Origin: Methanomassiliicoccaceae archaeon
GTDB lineage: Archaea > Thermoplasmatota > Thermoplasmata > Methanomassiliicoccales > UBA472
Assembly: GCA_003153895.1 (NCBI GenBank)
Contig: PMBU01000125.1
Coordinates: 1-32,223, forward strand
Reading direction: 5' to 3'
Length of the DNA: 32,223 nucleotides
Position numbers and translations under genes: made by a program. Of this stretch, positions 1 to 8,310 are shown piece after piece (position 1 is the first letter of the stretch; each line of letters opens with the position of its first letter). Below the pieces are notes generated by a model that ran no database searches, was not told the origin of the DNA, and saw only the letters and a list, made by a program, of their open reading frames with translations.

Positions 1-500
1 AGGGCCTGCTTCACGAAATGGGATATCAAACCGGGATTGGCACCGTGGTCAATGACGGCTGTCGCTCCGTCGTCCCATCCCTTGGTCATTTCCCTCAGGT
101 GCATCTGCCTGGTGTAAAGCGACTTCTCGACCGGGCCCTTAGATTCTATTTCACCGATGGAGTCCCAGACCTCCAGCGAAGTGTTCACGAATAGGACCTC
201 GTGCTCGTGGCACCATTTGATCAAGGCACAAGTGTCGAGGCTCCAGGCCAGGTCGATTAGGAACCCGCCTGGCGACAGGTGCTCCGAGAGGACGGAATCG
301 AGGTTCTCCATGGTTATCCGTTGATGGCTGTACCCGACGCCCTTGAGAGTCCATTCCTTAAGCGCAGAAGCTTTGTTCTCGAAATCGATTATGGTGATGT
401 TGCCAAATGGTATCTTAACATGCTTCAGCAGGATGGGGAGCGTGCATCTCGCGACAGAGCCGTATCCAATCATCAGCACCTTGCCATCGAACTTCATCAT
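1..500 (-). CDS. hss: Homospermidine synthase, N-terminal part (runs off window)
   Basis: This gene is cut by the window edge; about 166 N-terminal residues are visible of a family usually 450-480 long. Homospermidine synthase is an NAD-dependent cytoplasmic enzyme that makes homospermidine from two putrescines, or from putrescine and another polyamine. The start reads MMKFDGKVLMIGYGSVA, a Rossmann dinucleotide-binding loop at residues 11-17. The family motif DHGANPGLISHFVKQA lies close to the window edge. Start: two ATG codons lie in tandem (500 and 497); a GGGAG stretch about 10 bases upstream supports position 500. The SpeD-like gene is 191 bases upstream on the same strand, which suggests a polyamine operon. 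The alternative, a saccharopine dehydrogenase-like reductase of the same fold, is less likely because the Hss motifs match well. Confidence 0.85.
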   Translation of the reverse strand, partial: MMKFDGKVLMIGYGSVARCTLPILLKHVKIPFGNITIIDFENKASALKEWTLKGVGYSHQRITMENLDSVLSEHLSPGGFLIDLAWSLDTCALIKWCHEHEVLFVNTSLEVWDSIGEIESKGPVEKSLYTRQMHLREMTKGWDDGATAVIDHGANPGLISHFVKQA

Positions 501-691
501 CGAATGTGATCTCCCTGAGCAGCTTGCTCGGAACCGAATACCTCAACTGGATAAATGATTCTTCGCATCGAGAAGTATTATTGAAAGTTGGAGCGGGTTT
601 CGTTCGATCCCCTGTTGATTGACGAGATTGGCGCTTTTCATGGGATAGGCCCAAGTCCGCCTAACTTGAGCTGATAATCTGATGCAGAGTC

Positions 692-1114
692 TCAGGTTCG
701 GAAGACCACCGAGTATTTCAGGCCCTGAGCCCCAAAATACTTCTGGCAGAACTCCGCGGTATTCTTGGGCGGATATTCCTTACAGGAGAAGACGTCGATG
801 AACGCACTATTGGTTTCTTCGACGAAGTGCCCGGAGACCAGGGAGGTCTCGACGAGCTGAGCGAGGGAATAACCCTGCACACGCGGATCGGCTCCGAAGC
901 GCACCACAATGGGATCGCCGAACCGTTTCATTTTTATATGGTCACAAAGATCGATTGAGAATTGAGTTATTACTTCCTTGCTTCGGATCTTCTGGGGATC
1001 GCAATCCCTGAGGTCGATGGAGGTGAGAAGGCCCCATTCGCCCCCTTTCTTGAATCTGTCGATACATTCCTTATCGCTCAAGCTCACTCCCATCCGCGGA
1101 CTCATGCTATGCAT
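692..1114 (-). CDS. SpeD-family pyruvoyl-dependent decarboxylase (AdoMetDC-like proenzyme)
   Basis: A 140-residue protein of the AdoMet decarboxylase proenzyme family. These enzymes self-cleave before a serine to form a pyruvoyl cofactor. Aligned on the family core, the nucleophile is Ser91 (in VETSLVSGHF), with Ser94, the processing histidine His96 and the proton-donor cysteine Cys111 (in FIDVFSC) at the same spacing as Ser63, His68 and Cys83 of the Thermotoga enzyme. The residue before the cleavage serine is Thr where Glu is usual. The classical IHTWPEYGYAA segment is replaced by GHFVEETNSAF. Start ATG at 1114 has GGTGA about 8 bases upstream. The downstream neighbour is homospermidine synthase, which does not need decarboxylated AdoMet. 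The substrate may therefore be ornithine or arginine rather than AdoMet (inference), so no gene symbol is given. Confidence 0.8.
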   Translation of the reverse strand: MHSMSPRMGVSLSDKECIDRFKKGGEWGLLTSIDLRDCDPQKIRSKEVITQFSIDLCDHIKMKRFGDPIVVRFGADPRVQGYSLAQLVETSLVSGHFVEETNSAFIDVFSCKEYPPKNTAEFCQKYFGAQGLKYSVVFRT

Positions 1115-1331
1115 GCCCTAGCATCACCATCCAGAGGTATGATGAGGAGTCTAGCACAATCTAGGTATTTGAAACTGATTCCAGTTCGATGGAAAACCCC
1201 GGACCATATCTGAGATTATGTTGGCGTTTTTAACGAATTATCTGAAGCCTCTTGAATGTCGTTTCCGAGAGGATTTCATGATTATCCTTAGAGTTTTATC
1301 GAGGATATCGGTCACGGGAATTTGGAACTCC

Positions 1332-2399
1332 TCATTCGGCGATCTCGTAATTGATGAGACGATTGCCGGCTATCTTCATGATTAGGGTCGCGGCCTCAAG
1401 AGCTGCTAATGAGTCGTCGATGTATTCTTTGCCGTTGAACAATGCCCCCCTGACCTCATCTCCTACGATGTCATCCGTCCCAGCCTGGACTCGTATCATC
1501 ACCGATCCCTTGACCATCAGCTTCTCCCTTGCTATACCATCCTCATCTCCATCGGTAATGGAAACGACGGGGACGTTAAAACGAAATAGAAGGGCACCAG
1601 CGATTTTGCTCGTATCATCACCTATTGTTATTACGAGAGCAGCCGACCTGCAATTGTAGACAGCTTTTTCGGCCGCATGGTCAATCAAATATGTCCCCTT
1701 CTTAACAGAATCGATAGCTCGGGGGTGAGCTGTTGTCCTTCTTGTCAGACCAGAGCGCACATGTGCTGATAGGACGTCGAAATCACCAAGGCGCTTCACT
1801 CCGGTCTCCTTAAGGTCGATCCCGCGGGCGATAATGCGGTTCTGCCTATCCTTACTAATCCATATACTCTCAGATGTAGCCTTTCCGACCACGACTCCGT
1901 TAATCCATACATTTTCTCCTGGGATCACGCCGCCTAACGATCTCCAACCATCTTTGATCTCTTTTAGGGGAGATGATGTCGAGGGCGGGATGTTCACCAA
2001 TCCGAGTTTGCTTTCCAGCAACCGAACGATCTCGCCACCGTCACCATTCCAATCGATGAGGATGCCATCATCAACTTGTATCAACGGCTTGTTGAGCTTG
2101 CTGCCACATCTTGAGAAGATGATCGAGCCGAAACGTTTCGCCGAGTCTCTCGTTTTAGCGGAATTCACGAGCAGAAGAAAATCAGCTGTTTGGCTCAGAT
2201 CCACCAGCTCTACCGATGGTTTCCGCATCCTGGATATGTCAATCTTCGCCTCAAGGCCCGCATCGATTACAGCAGCCACACCGGTGTAACCGCTCATGAT
2301 TGCGGTTATTTGGCCGATCTCCTCCAGCAGCTCTATAATCTTTTTTGCCAAACCAACATCTACTACCTCAGGGCCATGCAGGATTATCCCAAATCTCAC
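1332..2399 (-). CDS. DUF2117 family protein
   Basis: About 355 residues matching the archaeal DUF2117 family, known mostly from methanogens and without an assigned function. The N-terminus carries the family signature: a GIILHGPEVVD start, then a glycine-rich turn and AAVIDAGLEAKIDISRMRKPS near residues 42-62. No signal peptide or transmembrane helix is visible, so it is probably cytoplasmic. The C-terminal half contains several hydrophobic strand-glycine turns (ALVITIGDDTSKIAGALLFR, about residue 255) that look like a nucleotide- or sugar-type Rossmann half. The frame opens with TTG at 2405, but GTG at 2399 gives the usual short start (MRFGII) and is preferred. Neither has a strong ribosome site. 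It lies 217 bases upstream of the speD-like gene on the same strand; a functional link is not shown. Confidence 0.72.
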   Translation of the reverse strand: MRFGIILHGPEVVDVGLAKKIIELLEEIGQITAIMSGYTGVAAVIDAGLEAKIDISRMRKPSVELVDLSQTADFLLLVNSAKTRDSAKRFGSIIFSRCGSKLNKPLIQVDDGILIDWNGDGGEIVRLLESKLGLVNIPPSTSSPLKEIKDGWRSLGGVIPGENVWINGVVVGKATSESIWISKDRQNRIIARGIDLKETGVKRLGDFDVLSAHVRSGLTRRTTAHPRAIDSVKKGTYLIDHAAEKAVYNCRSAALVITIGDDTSKIAGALLFRFNVPVVSITDGDEDGIAREKLMVKGSVMIRVQAGTDDIVGDEVRGALFNGKEYIDDSLAALEAATLIMKIAGNRLINYEIAE

Positions 2400-2514
2400 A
2401 GTCAAACCAATGCTAATTGGGTAATATCATCCTTCCTTACCATTCGAGACTAAAGTTGAACGAAATGATTTCTTCCCTTGGCCCATTCGAAGGAAGGAGG
2501 TTTCAGCTCCTCTC

Positions 2515-2650
2515 ATAGCCCGAACCTCACCGCATCCCGATGAGAGAAAGGGGAAAAGGTTTCGCCGAAAAATCAAAAAGATCATTTTTGGTTTTGATTG
2601 AACAAAAGAAATAGTAATCTGGATAAGCCGAGGTAGCGTCCCCGGCGAAC
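2515..2650. repeat. Dispersed intergenic repeat, copy A (full length)
   Basis: The most complete copy of a repeat found five times in this window. It starts with a module reading CGAACCTCACCGCATCCCGA (2521-2540), then a purine-rich stretch and AAAAGGTTTCGCCG. An A/T hairpin follows (2571-2599, AATCAAAA pairing with TTTTGATT), then AATCTGGATAAGCCGAGG and a closing CGGCGAA (2643-2649). That closing motif is the reverse complement of TTCGCCG at 2561-2567, so the whole core could fold back on itself. It lies about 270 bases before the large LRR gene. Confidence 0.75.
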
Positions 2651-2918
2651 GGTTATTCATAATTATCGTAATCTGAATCAAATTATTTCAGCAATTTTGG
2701 GTCAGGGTTAGCCTCCGAAATTGCATGGTCGCCACATTCTTCGCTTTCTAAAGTGGCAAATTGTTCTCAAATCCGAGACGCAATGTGACGGCAGTTTTAT
2801 CCCCACAACGTGCAGTGTTACTTCATCGGGATGTAATGGTCAAGAAATTGAGAGCAATTCCGCAATTCTATTCTGATACTCCAGTTCATGGAACCATCAA
2901 TCGTATGAGGCGGTTAAA
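2651..2918. other. Intergenic leader region of the GH-LRR gene
   Basis: The gap between the DUF2117 gene and the large LRR gene is about 520 bases. Its left half is repeat copy A. In the remaining 268 bases I see no protein-like reading frame and no tRNA. The only clear signal is a GAGG ribosome site about 8 bases before the ATG at 2919. Confidence 0.5.
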
Positions 2919-5900
2919 ATGAAGGGTCATCGTACGATTCTCCTTGTCATCTGTTTGGCCTTGGTCTGCCCGATGCTCCCTGTTGGCCTAAGCGGCAACG
3001 CTCTGGCATTGGACGTCTCCAGCCATGTGATCGGCTCATCCGGGAGTAGCCTTACGCTCGATGGAACAGTTCTCCATCTGGAGGGGGTTAATGATCAGAC
3101 TGTTATACCATTACAATTCTACCCATATCCAACTTATCATTATCTCTACAGCAACCATCTGTTCTCGAGCGTGACCGGAAGATATACTGGCGACACTACA
3201 ACCATCCTCAACTCGGACAACATGACCGATTTCTGGTGGCAATACTTTTATTTGGTCAACTCGCTTGGTTTGAACTGCGTTCGTCTCGGTGGCTTCAATG
3301 CTTGGGGTCTAAACTGGCTCTATCACACCTATCATACTGACCGGGCATTGTTCGATTCCGTCATCGACCCGATGTTCATGATGGCGGAGCTGAACCATGT
3401 CTACCTAGTATTCGATTTCGGATCGGGGGGAAATGATTGCACTTTTGATACCACGGCTTATCAGTACGGAACCAACACCACACTGGCGCATCCGTTGGCG
3501 GGGAGTTGCTACCAGATTGGGTCCGCCTGCTACAACGAATGGCTGTCATTCATGGGGGCGGTAATGATCCACTATCAAAACCGGTCGTCGCTGGCGATGT
3601 GGGAGACCAACAATGAACCGGATAGCGATGGCAATTTCGTTAACTATTGGTCACATTTCTCAAGACCGAAGGAAGCGTATCGCTCCTGGGCAGAGAACCT
3701 AACCAAGGATTTGAACGCCATTGACCATCACCATCTGCTAACAATAGGTGCCGGTGTTGGCGGCTTGATGTTCTGCATGAACGCAGATACCAAGCTGGCG
3801 AACGACAATTCTGCCGACATATGCCAATCGCATGTATACGGAGAAACGCGGGTTGGCCATGGTTATGGTTGCGCCTATGGCGAAATAGAGGATGAATCGT
3901 CCTTCGTTGCAGGACGGGTTGAAGCCTCAGCGCTTGGCAAACCCGCATTCTTCGGCGAGGCCGGTTACGCCTCTGTCTCACCCCCATGGGTAATCCGCTA
4001 TTGGCCATTCCTTCATGATATTTGTGCTAAGTGCGACATCAACCTTTGTTGGTTGAACCTACTGACCTGTCCTGGCTACCCGATCCCGCAGGATCGCCTC
4101 GCAAATATTCCTGGAATTCCTGCTGAGCCGATAAACCATTCACCGACCCAAGACGGTGACTTCATCTATGAAACATTTGGAAGTTCTGACGTCGCGACCA
4201 TCATAGGATATGCTGGTGCTGCCGGAGCGTTAATCATCCCTTCCACATTGGGTCGCTATGCAACAGTGGCCATCGGGAACTACGCGTTCGCCTCCTGCAC
4301 CTCTCTGACATCCATAGCAATCTCAAATGGTGTCGTCTCAATAGGGGATAATGCGTTCGCCTCCTGCACCTCCCTTATTTCTATGGTCATCCCTAGCAGC
4401 GTCACATCCATCGGTAGCGACGCGTTCCATTCTTGCATTTCTCTGACTTCGATCAGCGTTGCAGAGTCTAACCTAAATTATGCCAGCGTTGATGGGATAC
4501 TATTCAACAAAGTCCTGACAACCTTGATCCAATGCCCTGGAGGAAAGGTGGGGGCGCTCACAATCTCAAGTGGTGTCACGTCCATTGGTAGCTACGCGTT
4601 CCAATCCTGCACCGCCCTAACCAATGTGATCATTCCGAACAGCTTAACTTCCATCGCGACGGGAGCGTTCATGGGATGCACCGCCCTGGCTTCCATCAGC
4701 ATCGGAAGCGGAGTAACTTGGATCGGAGACGGGGCATTCGCATATTGCTCTGCCCTGATTTCTGTCACCGTACCCGACAGCGTAACGCATCTCGGGAGTG
4801 ATGTCTTTTCTTCTTGCACTTCGCTGACAGCGATAAGTGTCGGTTCAAGCAATCCGAATTATGCTAGTGACAATGGCGTTCTTTATGATAAGACCCTCAC
4901 TACATTGATACAATGCCCCGGTGGGCAGGCTGGGTCGTTCACAGTTCCGAGCAGCGTCAAGTCGATCGGACGCGAGGCGTTCTCCTCCTGTTCCTCCATT
5001 ACCTACGTCTCTATACCCAACAGCGTCACCTCTATCGGGTACTATGCGTTCTCCTGCTGCGCTGCTCTTATTTCAGTCACTCTCCCCGACACCATCACTT
5101 CAATCGGCTACTATTGGTTCGCTTCCTGCCCCTCCCTCACTACCGTAATTATTCCAAGTGCCGTGACTTCCATCATGGACGGGTCATTCTCCGGTTGCAC
5201 AGCTATGGCTTCTGTGATAATTCCTGCTGGCGTGACCTCCATCGGAAACTTTGCGTTCCAATCCTGCACCTCCTTGACAACGATAAATATCGACTCAGGT
5301 AATCCCAACTATGCCAGCATCAACGGTGTGCTGTACAACCACGTCCTGACAACATTGATCCAATGCCCTGGAGGAAAGGTTGGGGCACTCGAAACCCCTA
5401 GTAGCGTCACTTCAATCGGGAACTATGCTTTCGCTTACTGCAATGCCCTATTATCGGTCACTATCGCCAGCCGCATCACGTCTATAGGGTTTGGTGCATT
5501 CTTCCATTGTGTTTCGCTGACAGCGATAAATGTTAATGCAAATAACCAGAACTATGCTAGGGTAGATGGTGTCCTTTATAACAAATCGATTATTAAGCTG
5601 ATCACATACCCAGGTGGCAGGATAGGCACATTCAGCGTCCCAAACAACGTCACGATCATCGGGGACTATTCTTTCCAATGGTGCACGGCGATAGCCTCGT
5701 TGGTTATTCCGAGCAGCGTCGACTCCATCGGGGGCTTGGCATTCCAACATTGCACATCTTTGTCGTCCATAATATTCCATGAACACACCGCGCCAACATA
5801 CATTGGTATTGGATGGATTCTAGGTGCGAACGTTGGGATAATAGGTCATGCCTACGCTTCATCCAACTTCCCCGTTCCAGGAAGGATTTTCTATGGATTG

Positions 5901-6920
5901 AAAATGGGTGAGGTCATACCCACCGAGATAATCATTGACGATGTCAGCGCCACCTTCGTTGGCACATGGCCGACCTCGACCTCGGTATCTGGCTATTATA
6001 ACATAGGCTATCATACACATGCGGCCGGGACGGGTGCGAATACAGCCACATGGGGATTCACCATCCCCACCGCCGGTTCTTGGCAGGTGTACGCTCGCTG
6101 GACGGGTTATTCCAACCGGGCCACCAATGCCCAGTACACCGTGAACAGCGTTGGGGGAGCTTCTGCTGTGATTGTGAATCAACGGATCAATAGCGGAACA
6201 TGGATGCTCCTTGGCACGTACAGCTTTAATGTGGCCGGCTATAGTGTGGTGCTCTCGGACAAAGCCAATGGGTACGTGATCGCGGACGCGATACGACTGG
6301 TTTCAACGGCAGCGCCGATTCAATATATGCTGACAGTGAACGTAGTCGGCTCGGGGTCGGTGGCCAAGAGTCCCAATTTGGCTTTGTACTCATCGGGCAC
6401 TGTGGTCACCTTGACCGCCATCCCAGCTGCTGGCTTTGTGTTCACCGGCTGGAGTGGTGCACTAACCGGCACCACCAATCCAGCTACGATCACAATGAGT
6501 GGCAACCGGGTTGTCACCGCCACTTTCAGCGCTGTAATCATCGTTGACGATGTCAGCGCCAAATTCGTAGGAACTTGGCTCACCTCAACCTCCATCGCGG
6601 GGTACAATGGCGTGGGATATCACACGCACACGGCGGGGACCGGAACAAATACAGTCACATGGGGATTCACTATCCCCACCGCCGGTTCTTGGCAGGTGTA
6701 CGCTCGCTGGACGGGTTATTCCAACCGGGCCACCAACGCCAAGTACACCGTGAACAGTGCGGGTGGAGCTTCCACAGTGATTGTCAATCAGCAGATCAAC
6801 GGCAGAACATGGGTGCTCCTTGGCACGTACAACTTCAACGCGGCCGGATATAGCGTGTTGCTTTCTGACAATGCCAACGGATATGTGATCGCGGATGCGA
6901 TACGACTAGTGTACGTCTAA
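2919..6920 (+). CDS. Secreted glycoside-hydrolase-like / BspA-LRR / golvesin-domain protein
   Basis: A 1333-residue exported protein. A signal peptide covers about residues 1-30. Residues 35-400 resemble a clan-A (GH5-like) hydrolase barrel: ETNNEP places a candidate acid/base Glu at 233, and FFGEAG a candidate nucleophile Glu at 347. Residues 411-995 are about twenty BspA-type leucine-rich repeats (TSIG..AF.SC..L..V.IP), broken four times by an insert reading NYAS..GVLYNK..TTLIQCPGG. Two golvesin-C-type beta-sandwiches (about 1003-1128 and 1206-1333) flank a bacterial-repeat domain with the GWSG motif (1136-1205). There is no C-terminal anchor, unlike the other LRR proteins here, so it is probably released or held by its golvesin domains. 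Function is inferred: binding and possibly cutting of extracellular polysaccharide. Start: GAGG 8 bases before ATG. Confidence 0.85.
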   Translation: MKGHRTILLVICLALVCPMLPVGLSGNALALDVSSHVIGSSGSSLTLDGTVLHLEGVNDQTVIPLQFYPYPTYHYLYSNHLFSSVTGRYTGDTTTILNSDNMTDFWWQYFYLVNSLGLNCVRLGGFNAWGLNWLYHTYHTDRALFDSVIDPMFMMAELNHVYLVFDFGSGGNDCTFDTTAYQYGTNTTLAHPLAGSCYQIGSACYNEWLSFMGAVMIHYQNRSSLAMWETNNEPDSDGNFVNYWSHFSRPKEAYRSWAENLTKDLNAIDHHHLLTIGAGVGGLMFCMNADTKLANDNSADICQSHVYGETRVGHGYGCAYGEIEDESSFVAGRVEASALGKPAFFGEAGYASVSPPWVIRYWPFLHDICAKCDINLCWLNLLTCPGYPIPQDRLANIPGIPAEPINHSPTQDGDFIYETFGSSDVATIIGYAGAAGALIIPSTLGRYATVAIGNYAFASCTSLTSIAISNGVVSIGDNAFASCTSLISMVIPSSVTSIGSDAFHSCISLTSISVAESNLNYASVDGILFNKVLTTLIQCPGGKVGALTISSGVTSIGSYAFQSCTALTNVIIPNSLTSIATGAFMGCTALASISIGSGVTWIGDGAFAYCSALISVTVPDSVTHLGSDVFSSCTSLTAISVGSSNPNYASDNGVLYDKTLTTLIQCPGGQAGSFTVPSSVKSIGREAFSSCSSITYVSIPNSVTSIGYYAFSCCAALISVTLPDTITSIGYYWFASCPSLTTVIIPSAVTSIMDGSFSGCTAMASVIIPAGVTSIGNFAFQSCTSLTTINIDSGNPNYASINGVLYNHVLTTLIQCPGGKVGALETPSSVTSIGNYAFAYCNALLSVTIASRITSIGFGAFFHCVSLTAINVNANNQNYARVDGVLYNKSIIKLITYPGGRIGTFSVPNNVTIIGDYSFQWCTAIASLVIPSSVDSIGGLAFQHCTSLSSIIFHEHTAPTYIGIGWILGANVGIIGHAYASSNFPVPGRIFYGLKMGEVIPTEIIIDDVSATFVGTWPTSTSVSGYYNIGYHTHAAGTGANTATWGFTIPTAGSWQVYARWTGYSNRATNAQYTVNSVGGASAVIVNQRINSGTWMLLGTYSFNVAGYSVVLSDKANGYVIADAIRLVSTAAPIQYMLTVNVVGSGSVAKSPNLALYSSGTVVTLTAIPAAGFVFTGWSGALTGTTNPATITMSGNRVVTATFSAVIIVDDVSAKFVGTWLTSTSIAGYNGVGYHTHTAGTGTNTVTWGFTIPTAGSWQVYARWTGYSNRATNAKYTVNSAGGASTVIVNQQINGRTWVLLGTYNFNAAGYSVLLSDNANGYVIADAIRLVYV
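5928..6910 (+). repeat. Duplicated golvesin-domain coding repeat
   Basis: The two golvesin-like domains of the preceding gene (5928-6303 and 6535-6910) are close copies at the DNA level. They include a 65-base identical run at 6063-6127 and 6672-6736. Identity through third codon positions points to a recent duplication or gene conversion rather than protein-level constraint alone. Confidence 0.8.
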
Positions 6921-7040
6921 AGACCGGTGACTAGGTGAATCGAAACCTCTTCCTTTTCACTTTTCCTAAGAACAGCGAAGAGAGCTGATCGCGATCATCG
7001 CCAATAACTAGTTTTTCAATAAGACTGATAATTCATTGAA

Positions 7041-7076
7041 GGGGGAGCCATTCCAGACCGATGTCTGGATTGGCCC
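7041..7076. terminator. Long hairpin between convergent genes
   Basis: A near-perfect inverted repeat with core TCCAGAC-CGAT-GTCTGGA and outer arms GGGG..GCC and GGCCCC. It lies between the stop of the LRR gene (6920) and the convergent Mth938 gene (ending 7130). The position suits transcript-end processing for both strands, but no T-run follows on either side, so a terminator role is only a guess. Confidence 0.4.
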
Positions 7077-7129
7077 CGGCATTTGCGGCAGATCGTCCTG
7101 GCGACCTTCGAAGACATAGGCCGAGGACG

Positions 7130-8086
7130 CTAACAGGTCACATGCAGCAGGGCTATTGCCTTCTCCTCGCACACGGCCAGTTTCTTCAGGGCCTCGGGAG
7201 TCTTTCCGACGAAATAAAGGTAGCCGTCCAGGAACCTCTCGGCCCTGGGCGTCAAGGGCATTGAGCCGCTATCTCCAGTCCCGATGATGATCATCACTGG
7301 TTCTTCCCTTTCCAGTTCCTTCAGTTCACTCCGGGTCAAGGGGGTGTGACCGTATTTCTTCTTCTTCTTTTTGGAAAGCCCCTTCTCCCTTTTGGTTACA
7401 GAGCCGTCCGCATGTACGATGACATCGAAGTCATACCTTTTACCATTCAGCTCAACCCAGCCAACACTGGAATTGAAAGAATCAGCTTTTTCGGTCGGTT
7501 CCGCCTTGGCCTGAGCTTCCTTCGTATCCGGGATCGCCCCGATGGGATGCTCGACCTTCTCCTCGATGGCTCCAGCCTTGGCTCTGCCTCTTATCACTGA
7601 CTTGGGCTTTTCTTTTTCTTTGGGTTTCTCCTTTGGCATGGAAGTACCGGCACCCATGGAGTCACCGAACCTCACTGCCGGCGTCTTCTCGTTCGTCTGG
7701 GCCTTGGGCATCTCGACCTTCTCGGTCGGCTCCATCTTCGCCTCCTTCACAGTCGGGACCGCCGCCATGGAATGCCTGGCATTATCCTCGATCGGTTGAC
7801 CCTTGGGTCCGCCTTCAATCAATGCTCTGGGCTCTTCCCTGTCCTTGTCCTCTTTTATAGGGGCGACAGGACTGATGGAATCACCGAACCTCTCCGCAGC
7901 AGCCTTCTGCGAGGCATGGGATGGCCCATGGACCGTTGGCTTGACCACCTTCTTCTTTTCGCTAGGGACCACCTTTGCAGGTTGAGCCCCCTTGAAATGA
8001 CTTACATTCCTTAATGATGACCCATCCTTGGGCTCCCGTTTCTTACCAGGTATCCTTTTGCTTTTTGTTCCTTTGACCGTGACCAT
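7130..8086 (-). CDS. Mth938-like domain protein with long repetitive charged N-terminus
   Basis: A 318-residue protein. The last ~110 residues (from about 208) are an Mth938/DUF498-type domain: ELNGKRYDFDVIVHADGSV, the HTPLTRSEL segment, the IIIGTGDSG loop and a C-terminal helix. This small fold has no settled biochemical role. The first ~205 residues are Lys/Glu/Pro-rich and probably disordered. They contain a ~70-residue unit present twice (from about residue 66 and residue 138), each with RFGDS, a charged linker, a basic VIRG/LIEG-like segment, H.I/MAA/GAIP.TKEA and EPTEK. Typical family members are only the ~120-residue domain, so the N-terminal extension is unusual. Start ATG 8086 has GGGGAC about 8 bases upstream. 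No membrane helix is seen. The gene runs opposite to both neighbours and stands alone. Confidence 0.75.
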   Translation of the reverse strand: MVTVKGTKSKRIPGKKREPKDGSSLRNVSHFKGAQPAKVVPSEKKKVVKPTVHGPSHASQKAAAERFGDSISPVAPIKEDKDREEPRALIEGGPKGQPIEDNARHSMAAVPTVKEAKMEPTEKVEMPKAQTNEKTPAVRFGDSMGAGTSMPKEKPKEKEKPKSVIRGRAKAGAIEEKVEHPIGAIPDTKEAQAKAEPTEKADSFNSSVGWVELNGKRYDFDVIVHADGSVTKREKGLSKKKKKKYGHTPLTRSELKELEREEPVMIIIGTGDSGSMPLTPRAERFLDGYLYFVGKTPEALKKLAVCEEKAIALLHVTC

Positions 8087-8280
8087 TTGACCGTCCCCTT
8101 CGTTCCAATCTAGGTAGGTCCTCTCTATAATCCTTTTCTATGCTCCGAGTAGAAATGCTGGCCAAATGATCCTTTTAGAACCACTTCCAAGCCATGGACC
8201 TAATGTGGATAATTGACGGATCTTCATCGGTATCGAATTCTGATCATTTTCGATAAGATCGTAGTGGCGGCCTGAGCGAT

Positions 8281-8286
8281 TATATT
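8281..8286 (+). promoter_or_regulatory. TATA-like box for the phosphate transporter gene
   Basis: TATATT lies 25 bases before the ATG at 8311, with no clear ribosome site. This spacing predicts a leaderless transcript, common in archaea. Confidence 0.4.
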
Positions 8287-8310
8287 CCTGGGATTCGTTG
8301 GGTTAGCTAG

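Noticed and set aside
3640-4008. Long antisense frames inside the large LRR, NosD and kinase genes
   Set aside because: They lie wholly opposite well-supported genes, are rich in Arg/His/Gln as expected for shadow frames, and lack ribosome sites.
4280-5780. Regularly spaced near-repeats suggesting a CRISPR-like or satellite array
   Set aside because: The period follows the protein LRR unit, the frame is open throughout, and the units differ at many codons; these are coding leucine-rich repeats.
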